A DNA stretch of 48,964 bases from Bacteroidota bacterium (lineage in GTDB: Bacteria; Bacteroidota; Bacteroidia; Chitinophagales; Chitinophagaceae), in the NCBI GenBank assembly GCA_005884665.1, contig VBAT01000032.1, positions 4,711-53,674 on the forward strand. Reading direction: 5' to 3'. This document shows positions 43,081 through 48,964 of this stretch, piece by piece (position 1 is the first letter of the stretch; each line of letters opens with the position of its first letter). A program made the translations under genes and the position numbers. The notes beneath the pieces are model-generated. The model worked only from the letters and a program-made list of their open reading frames with translations. It searched no databases and was not told where the DNA came from.

Positions 43081-44631
43081 TCATCCCGCCCACCCTTCTC
43101 TATCAAGCGTCCTGTATTGAATCGCTTCAGCCAGGTGTTCAACTTTAATTTCTTCACTTAATGCCAGATCAGCAATCGTCCTCGACACTTTCAGGATCCG
43201 GTCATAAGCTCTAGCCGACAGGTTTAGCTTTTCCATGGCAGCCTTCAATAAGTTTACACCGACTGTATTGATCACACAGATCTCCTTTAGCATGTTGCTG
43301 CTCATTTGAGCATTGCAATAAATGCCATTGCGATCCTTATAACGTTGCTCCTGAACTTCCCTTGCTTTAATGACACGATCCCGTATATGAGCAGAGTTTT
43401 CCTGTGCTCGTTGATTGGTTAGTTCGTTGAATGCAACAGGTGTTACTTCCACATGCAAATCGATCCGGTCGAGCAATGGTCCCGATATTTTATTCAGGTA
43501 TTTCTGAACAGTTCCTGGTACGCAGGTGCATTCTCTGTCGGGATGATTGTAGAATCCGCAGGGGCACGGGTTCATTGAAGCGATCAGCATGAAACTGGCA
43601 GGAAAATCAACAGCTACTTTCGCTCTTGAAATAGTCACTCTTCTTTCTTCCATTGGCTGTCGCATTACTTCAAGGACTGTTCGTTTGAATTCAGGCAATT
43701 CATCCAGGAACAGGACGCCGTTATGAGCTAACGAAATCTCTCCAGGCTGCGGAATACCCCCGCCACCTACCAACGCCACATCGGAAATGGTATGATGAGG
43801 CGAGCGAAAGGGTCGTCTTGATACCAATGTTGAATTCTCAGGTAATTTACCAGCAACGGAATGGATCTTGGTTGTCTCCAACGCTTCCTGCAAACTCAAT
43901 GGCGGAAGGATAGTAGGCAATCTTTTCGCAAGCATCGTTTTTCCTGCACCGGGCGGACCGATCAATATCGCATTGTGTCCACCTGCTGCTGCAATCTCCA
44001 ATGCCCGTTTAATGTTCTCCTGCCCTTTGACATCGGCAAAATCAATTTCAAAATCATATTGCGAATGGAAGAATTCCTCACGTGCATTAATTATTACCGG
44101 TTCAAGCCCTGTCTCCTTGTTTTCAAAAAAACCGATCACTTCCTTAATATGATCGACACCGTAGACCTGCAACTTGCTGACCATGCCGGCTTCCTTTGCG
44201 TTCACTCTCGGTAGGATCAGCCCTTTGAAATGTTCTTTCTTTGCCTGTATCGCGATCGGCAATGCTCCTTTGATCGGGCGCACCTCTCCATCCAGGCTTA
44301 GTTCGCCCATGATCACATAATTACTCAATGCTTCTTTGTTCTCGAGTTGTTCGGAAGCGCCCAGTATGCCCAGGGCAATGGGAAGATCGAATGGCGTACC
44401 GCTTTTCTTAATATCGGCAGGCGCCAGGTTCACTACGACTTTCGTACGTGGTACATCATACCCGTTTGTTTTAAATGTACTTTCAATCCGCTGCAAACTT
44501 TCCTTAACTGCATTATCCGGCAATCCTACTATCATTGGGTCCTTGCCCGAAGCAGAAAGCCAGTTGACCTCGATAGTTATTGTAATTGCTTCAACGCCGT
44601 ACACGGCGCTTCCAAAAGTCTTGACGAGCAT
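43081..44631 (-). CDS. YifB/ComM-family Mg-chelatase-like AAA ATPase
   Basis: 516 residues from ATG44631 (MLVKTFGSAVYGVEAI). A start at 44664 would add unconserved residues. The N-terminal ChlI-like domain (VGLPDNAVKESLQRIESTFKTNGYDVPRTKVVVNLAPADIKK) is followed by the AAA domain with Walker A GPPGAGKTMLAKRLP, Walker B VLFLDELPEF, and the MNPCPCGFYNHPDREC zinc-like segment. The C-terminal LNLSARAYDRILKVSRTIADL is the family end. ComM drives branch migration during natural transformation, so a similar recombination role is likely. Confidence 0.93.
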   Translation of the reverse strand: MLVKTFGSAVYGVEAITITIEVNWLSASGKDPMIVGLPDNAVKESLQRIESTFKTNGYDVPRTKVVVNLAPADIKKSGTPFDLPIALGILGASEQLENKEALSNYVIMGELSLDGEVRPIKGALPIAIQAKKEHFKGLILPRVNAKEAGMVSKLQVYGVDHIKEVIGFFENKETGLEPVIINAREEFFHSQYDFEIDFADVKGQENIKRALEIAAAGGHNAILIGPPGAGKTMLAKRLPTILPPLSLQEALETTKIHSVAGKLPENSTLVSRRPFRSPHHTISDVALVGGGGIPQPGEISLAHNGVLFLDELPEFKRTVLEVMRQPMEERRVTISRAKVAVDFPASFMLIASMNPCPCGFYNHPDRECTCVPGTVQKYLNKISGPLLDRIDLHVEVTPVAFNELTNQRAQENSAHIRDRVIKAREVQEQRYKDRNGIYCNAQMSSNMLKEICVINTVGVNLLKAAMEKLNLSARAYDRILKVSRTIADLALSEEIKVEHLAEAIQYRTLDREGWAG

Positions 44632-44757
44632 GATGTGGTTGTTACCGGGCTGAAGATATGGCAATAGCCTGTCTGGCTTTCAGGGTAAAACAACAGAAGA
44701 CGATGATGAATTAATCTTATTCTCCGTTCTTTTCTACTGCAATACCGCTCAACGGTC

Positions 44758-45438
44758 TTATTTTATCATCCGGGCCGAGCCTTCAAACAAAAGACAGGTG
44801 TTGGGATCGAGAATAATTTGCAATGGCTTTGCTGTTACTGGAAATGAAACCTGTAGATCCTGGACGTTCACTGAAGGGATTTGCGCCTTTGTTGTTCCGG
44901 TACCACCAGTCCATATTTCTATTTCGAGAGGGAATACAAATAATTTATGTTGGGTTTGATGGACTGTTAACAGGACTCTCTTATTTTGTTCATCATACTT
45001 CCATTGCACATCGAGCTTTGGTAATCCGGGTGAATATAGCCACTGGTCAAAGAAAACATGAAGATCTTTTCCTGATTCCGATTCACAGATCCTCTCAAAA
45101 TCACGGGTGTCGGCGTTTTTGCCCGCATAAGCAGTATAATAACGACGGATGATGGAATGAAAAATGGTATCTCCTAACTGGCGTCGCAACATATGCAGGA
45201 TCCATCCACCTTTCTGGTAACTGTTCGTGTTAAGTAATTTCATCAATGGAGAAACAGAATCGACAATCGGCCTATTTGATTCCTTTGCAAAGGCGATTAT
45301 CTCGTCCCGGTCGTTCTGCATCCGTTTATTCAAACTATCGGTACCATACTTTGATTCGAGGTAAATATGCGTGAGATAAGTAGCAAAACCTTCACTCAGC
45401 CACAAATGCGGGAAGCTTTTGCTACTTATCTCACGCAT
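44758..45438 (-). pseudogene. M1-family aminopeptidase, C-terminal fragment
   Basis: 226 codons. It starts within a foldback-derived segment (MREISSK) and then resumes authentic M1 sequence: SFPHLWLSEGFATYLTHIYLESKYG, which holds the distal zinc-ligand glutamate (LSEG), then TNSYQKGGWILHMLRRQLGD and the C-terminal domain. The fragment is in the same frame as the N-terminal fragment, separated by the TGA at 45453-45451. Alone it lacks the HExxH motif and the substrate-binding GGMEN, so it cannot be an active peptidase. Translation from the internal ATG at 45438 is doubtful. Confidence 0.75.
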
Positions 45439-45461
45439 ATTTACCTCGAATCAAAGTATGG
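45344..45461. repeat. Perfect 45-base inverted repeat inside the M1 peptidase gene
   Basis: Bases 45344-45388 and 45417-45461 are exact reverse complements over 45 bases, with a 28-base loop (45389-45416). In gene orientation the second arm encodes the expected GFATYLTHIYLESKYG. The first arm is its inverted copy and occupies the place where the HExxH zinc-binding segment should be, introducing a TGA stop. The repeat keeps the reading frame. Confidence 0.97.
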
Positions 45462-46389
45462 CCATCAGGCTTTCAATATTATCATCCGACGATGCTGATA
45501 ACTCTTCATAAAAAATGGCGCTCGCATTTTCCATACCGCCAAAAATGGTTTTGGACTGAACATTGGCCAGCTTTTCGTAAGGATAAGGCCCGATATAGTC
45601 AGAAAGGAATTTGAGTATTGAAGGCGCAACCGCATAGTTCCTGAACCCGGGTATACTATCCTGTTGATACACCCAGGCACTCACGGGAATATTCGCGGGG
45701 CTGTCCTTATACGTTCTGACTGCAAACCTGGCCACCCCAATTACCATCACCTTGGTCGGAAGAGCAGTTTCTTCTTTCCAATGGGTCAGTTTGTTTCCAT
45801 CACTCAATAATTTTTCTTCAATCTTTGTTCCATTGGAAATAACACTATAATGGGATGGCGCCGTCACATAAAATTCAAATGTTGCTTTATCATCGGGCCT
45901 GTCTACACAAGGTATCCAGTGATGCGCACGGTTAGGCCAGTTATCAGCAAAGAAAGTACGATCACCATATTTATTTTTGGAGATGATAAGGCCATCATCG
46001 GGAATACCGTGATAGGAAATAATTATTTCAAACGTATCAACGTTCCGCTTTAGCATATCATCAGAATATAACGTCGAGATAGTATCGTTACGAAAAAGCA
46101 GAATAGCTTGTTTATCTTTTGGTCTGGGGAGGAACTCAATTCTTGTGTTGTCTTGCAAATAATATACGCTGTCCAGGGTCATTCCTTTTCCAGTCCGTTT
46201 AAAATTCGTTAACTCTATGTCAAACATGCGAGAGTTTGAAGCAAGAACAATCCTGGCTTTTCCATATATCGTGTCTGTTTTATCATTCAGGTGAATTTCG
46301 TAGGTATAATGCAATACATCGGTAGTGGTTTGGGCATTAACAATAAAGCCCAGGCAGATAAAAGTGAAAGTCAATAATTGTTTTCGCAT
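45451..46389 (-). pseudogene. M1-family aminopeptidase, N-terminal fragment
   Basis: 312 codons from ATG46389 (MRKQLLTFTFICLGFIVNAQ, signal peptide), ending at TGA45451. The N-terminal M1 beta-domain is complete (LHYTYEIHLNDKTDTIYGKARIVL) and the exopeptidase motif is present as FGGMENASAIFYEE. Normally ESLMA is followed by HExxHxWFGN. Here only IL and a stop follow, because a 45-base inverted copy of downstream sequence replaces the zinc-binding segment. M1 enzymes remove N-terminal amino acids using zinc. The gene as read is inactive; whether this is biological or an assembly artefact is open. Confidence 0.8.
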
Positions 46390-46493
46390 AACCGAATTTA
46401 GGTAAGATTTATTCCTCATAAGCCCGACCATAATGTAAAGGTTCTCTAAAAAGCGATAAACAGGGCGAGAGCGAGGGCACCCGGGAAATTGTT

Positions 46494-47810
46494 TTAAAGC
46501 TTTTCGAGCATCTCCACCACCTTCTCCCTTTTTAGGATGACATATCCTATCCTATCGTTGCTTATCCCATCTTTTAATTGATAGCTGAACTCCAATTGCT
46601 CATCTTTAACATTTGTTTCAAAATATTTGAAGGAAATATTCGGGTAACCTTTTAACTCATCTCCTATCTCGTACAGGTGGGTGGAAAGAATAAACAGGGA
46701 GTTTTTGATCTTGATCAGTCCTTTTATTACAGTGAGTGAGCATTTCATCGCATCCTGAACATTCGTGCCTTTGAACAGCTCGTCAATCAACACCAGCCAT
46801 TTCTTTCCATTATTGATCTTTTCAATCGTATTCTTGATCCGCTGTACTTCATTGAAGAAAAAACTTTCCCCTTTGGCGATGTTGTCAACTACATTGATAT
46901 TACTAAGCAAGCCATAAAATAAAGTAAGCCGCATTTGTTTTGCCGGCACTCCCAACCCGATATGTGCCAGGAAAACTGCCGATCCCACCGATTTGATCAG
47001 CGTGCTTTTGCCAGCCATGTTTGCCCCGGTAAGAAAAAGAAAATTGTTTTCAGGATTCATCAGGAGATCATAAGCCACAGGATGCGGTAATAAAAGATGG
47101 TATAATCCTGTTGCTTCGACCAGCGGGGCTTCCTGCTCTACAAATTCGGGAAAAGAAAGGTTAAACGTCTTTACCGCTACCGCCATCGAATACCAGGCAT
47201 CGAGTCGGCCGAATATATCCATCATCTCCAAAGTATCACCGCGCCTGTCGAGGAACAAATGATGGCCATAATGAAGGGATTTGGTAAGAGGGAAGACCTG
47301 GTTTCGTGAAGACTCAGATAGTTGCTTGAATACCGGTTTTTCCAGTAACTGCAAAACACGGTCAATATAGACTTTTGTGCCAGGAGGAAGTTCTTCCTGC
47401 GACAAAAGCATAGCCAGCTTTCGCAAACCCCTGAAAAAATCGGCAAAATGTCTTAGCGAAAACCGCAAAATCGAATGATCACCTGAGTGGACCCATTTAT
47501 ACATTGCCGCCTTGATGGGATCAGGATTTGACGGTGGCGGGTCCAGGTCATAATCAAAGAATTTGTTCATCACCAGGATTGTCCCGTTAGTTATATCATC
47601 CGGCAATGTCCCAACATGTGGAAGAAATGCTTTAATGATCTTTTGAGTAGCCAGTATTTTCTGCACATCATCAAAAGGCTCGGTAAAGAAATATTTAAGC
47701 CATTCCTTTCCTGTAGATGTACGGGTGAAATTCAGTTTATGAAAAATGGAAAACTCTTCATCAGCGCTGAAGACAGAAATGTCGTTGTACGTTGTTTTGT
47801 CGATTTGCAT
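46494..47810 (-). CDS. MutS-related ATPase without mismatch-recognition domain
   Basis: 438 residues. The C-terminal part is a MutS domain V ATPase: Walker A FLTGANMAGKSTLIKSVG (about 265-282), then GESFFFNEVQRIKNTIEKI, Walker B WLVLIDELFKGTNVQDA and the His-containing FILSTHLYEIGDEL. The first 250 residues resemble the MutS core/lever helices (DEEFSIFHKLNFTRTSTGKEWLKYFF). The N-terminal mismatch-binding domain of MutS1 and the Smr domain of MutS2 are both missing. This short type is common in Bacteroidota and its role in repair or recombination is unknown. Confidence 0.9.
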   Translation of the reverse strand: MQIDKTTYNDISVFSADEEFSIFHKLNFTRTSTGKEWLKYFFTEPFDDVQKILATQKIIKAFLPHVGTLPDDITNGTILVMNKFFDYDLDPPPSNPDPIKAAMYKWVHSGDHSILRFSLRHFADFFRGLRKLAMLLSQEELPPGTKVYIDRVLQLLEKPVFKQLSESSRNQVFPLTKSLHYGHHLFLDRRGDTLEMMDIFGRLDAWYSMAVAVKTFNLSFPEFVEQEAPLVEATGLYHLLLPHPVAYDLLMNPENNFLFLTGANMAGKSTLIKSVGSAVFLAHIGLGVPAKQMRLTLFYGLLSNINVVDNIAKGESFFFNEVQRIKNTIEKINNGKKWLVLIDELFKGTNVQDAMKCSLTVIKGLIKIKNSLFILSTHLYEIGDELKGYPNISFKYFETNVKDEQLEFSYQLKDGISNDRIGYVILKREKVVEMLEKL

Positions 47811-47816
47811 GGTGAG

Positions 47817-48360
47817 AACGCGGATTGTGATGATATTTAAGATATTCGCAGATCATGAATTAGTACGACCGCGAAATTTCTCTTCTAGTCAAACAATCTG
47901 TTTATTTAATTTTATGGTGATCTAAATGCATCCTGAATTTTTCCTGCATCCAATAATCATCATAAAAATCTGCGTGCTTACTGAGAGAAGAACGCGGATT
48001 GTGATGATATTTAAGATATTCACACATCATAAATTAGTATGGACCGCGAAATTTCCCTTCTAGTCAAACAATCCGTTTATTTAATTTTATGGTGATCTAA
48101 ATGCATCCTGAATTTTTCCTGCATCCAATAATCATCATTTATCTCGTCATCATAAAAATCTGCGTGCTTACTGAGAGAAGAACGCGGATTGTCATGATAT
48201 TTAAGATATTCGCAGATCATGAATTTTTATACCACGAAATTTCTCTTCCTGTCAAACAATCTGTTTATATAATTTTACCCTGATTTAAATGCCTTCCGGA
48301 TATTTTCCCGTGTCCAATAAATCATAATTTATCTCGCCATCATAAAGATCTGCGTGCTTA
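47817..48360. repeat. Three tandem copies of a 174-190-base intergenic repeat
   Basis: Copies at 47817-47990, 47991-48180 and 48181-48360 each begin AACGCGGATTGT and end ATCTGCGTGCTTA. Copies 1 and 2 differ by few substitutions and a 14-base block (ATTTATCTCGTCAT-like) present in copy 2. Copy 3 is more diverged. Open frames through them are short and differ between copies. Together they fill the whole gap between the MutS-like gene and dihydroorotase. No promoter or RNA gene could be identified. Confidence 0.9.
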
Positions 48361-48964
48361 CTCCCTATCAAATAATAATCTCTCCCCCTTCTTAGATTCA
48401 TCCCACATTCCATTTCCATATACCAGGTTGCCATTTACAAAAGTATGTGTAATGGCTGCCGGAAATTCAAACCCGTCTAACGGGCTCCACCCGCATTTAT
48501 AGAGAATGGTATCTTTCGAAACTTTCGTCTTTTGACCCAGGTCGGTAATGACGAGGTCAGCATGATAACCTTCTCTAATGTAACCCCGTTCCTGTATCCG
48601 GAAACAGTCGGCTACAGCATGACTCATCTTCTGCGCGATCTTTTCCAGCGTGATCCTGCCTTCCTTATAATAAAATAACATTAACAATAAAGGGTGTTGG
48701 ACCAATGGCAGCCCCGCATGAGCTTTTTCGTAAGGCTCATTTTTTTCTTCCCAGGTATGTGGTGCATGATCGGTCGCGATTACATCCAGGCGGTCATCAA
48801 GCAGGGCTGTCCATAAAGCTTCCCTGTTGTTGGGCGCTTTAATAGCCGGGTTGCACTTGATCAGGTTACCCAATCTTGCATAATCGTTACTGGTGAAATG
48901 CAAATGATGTACGCAGACTTCTGCTGTAATACGTTTTTCCCGCAAAGGCACCATGTTAGTAAAC
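48358..48964 (-). CDS. pyrC: Dihydroorotase, N-terminus cut by window edge
   Basis: C-terminal 200 or so residues; the frame stays open to the window edge, upstream of the internal ATG at 48954 (reading FTNMVPLREKR). Amidohydrolase features are the metal-ligand region VCVHHLHF, CNPAIKAPNNREALW, the conserved Asp in VIATDHAPHTWEEK and the loop AHAGLPLVQHPLLLML. The closing YIREGYHADLVITDL, then KCGWSPLDG is typical of class I dihydroorotases, which close the pyrimidine ring of carbamoyl-aspartate. The stop codon abuts the third tandem repeat copy. Confidence 0.92.
   Translation of the reverse strand, partial: FTNMVPLREKRITAEVCVHHLHFTSNDYARLGNLIKCNPAIKAPNNREALWTALLDDRLDVIATDHAPHTWEEKNEPYEKAHAGLPLVQHPLLLMLFYYKEGRITLEKIAQKMSHAVADCFRIQERGYIREGYHADLVITDLGQKTKVSKDTILYKCGWSPLDGFEFPAAITHTFVNGNLVYGNGMWDESKKGERLLFDRE

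Noticed and set aside
45344..45461. Invertible phase-variation switch
   Set aside because: Inverting the 28-base loop between the arms would scramble the coding segment and could not restore HExxH, and no recombinase is adjacent. A foldback copy or artefact explains it better.
47817..48360. Possible CRISPR array
   Set aside because: The three units are 174-190 bases long and contiguous, without short repeats separated by unique spacers, and no cas genes are near.

Overview
The window looks like chromosomal DNA of a Bacteroidota bacterium, most likely in or near the Chitinophagaceae. This is an inference from content, not from a database match. The signs are a PorT-like type IX secretion (T9SS) protein next to ubiE, secreted proteins with T9SS-like C-terminal domains, a Y_Y_Y-type one-piece sensor kinase, an F1 beta/epsilon pair, lipoproteins with short lipoboxes, and promoters of the Bacteroidota type (TTTG, then TAnnTTTG). 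No rRNA, tRNA, CRISPR array, prophage or intact insertion sequence was seen. The window is cut inside rsmH on the left and inside a dihydroorotase gene on the right.

Layout. 1-5.6 kb: start of the division/cell-wall cluster (mraZ-rsmH, minus), DUF3052, queA, an orphan sensor kinase and algH. 5.6-10 kb: a ThuA/sugar-dehydrogenase lipoprotein, TMEM220, DedA and a lipoprotein gene interrupted only by two in-frame TGA codons. 10-12 kb: atpD-atpC with an intrinsic terminator. 12-20 kb: SRPBCC, YCII and an ECF42-like sigma factor, then an L,D-transpeptidase, a GNAT-like protein, dnaX and a DMP19-like lipoprotein. 20-27.5 kb: a repeat island, then a minus-strand block with a sensor kinase, a NarL-type regulator, a Tat-exported DsrE-like protein, a TsdA-like dihaem cytochrome and a second exported DsrE protein. 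I read this block as a regulated periplasmic sulfur-oxidation module. 27.6-33 kb: a glycoside-hydrolase-like lipoprotein, the pyruvate dehydrogenase E2 and a phosphoesterase/beta-propeller protein. 33-38.4 kb: a GbsR-type regulator with a palindromic operator candidate, a TIGR01777 epimerase, a CoA-binding protein, a secreted protein plus metzincin pair, and YkuK. 38.4-49 kb: engB, a 49-residue basic protein, ubiE-porT, a T9SS cargo-like protein, yifB, a broken M1 aminopeptidase, a MutS-like ATPase, a threefold tandem repeat and dihydroorotase.

The most unusual points are these. (1) An M1 aminopeptidase has lost its HExxH zinc site, which is replaced in frame by a perfect 45-base inverted copy of its own downstream sequence. 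(2) A lipoprotein frame of 231 codons is broken only by two TGA codons. (3) The two-component/DsrE/TsdA block may be a little-described sulfur system. (4) Short repeats are abundant between genes and in places have entered coding sequence (dnaX linker, gene 3' ends, a 30-base duplication in the E2 lipoyl domain).
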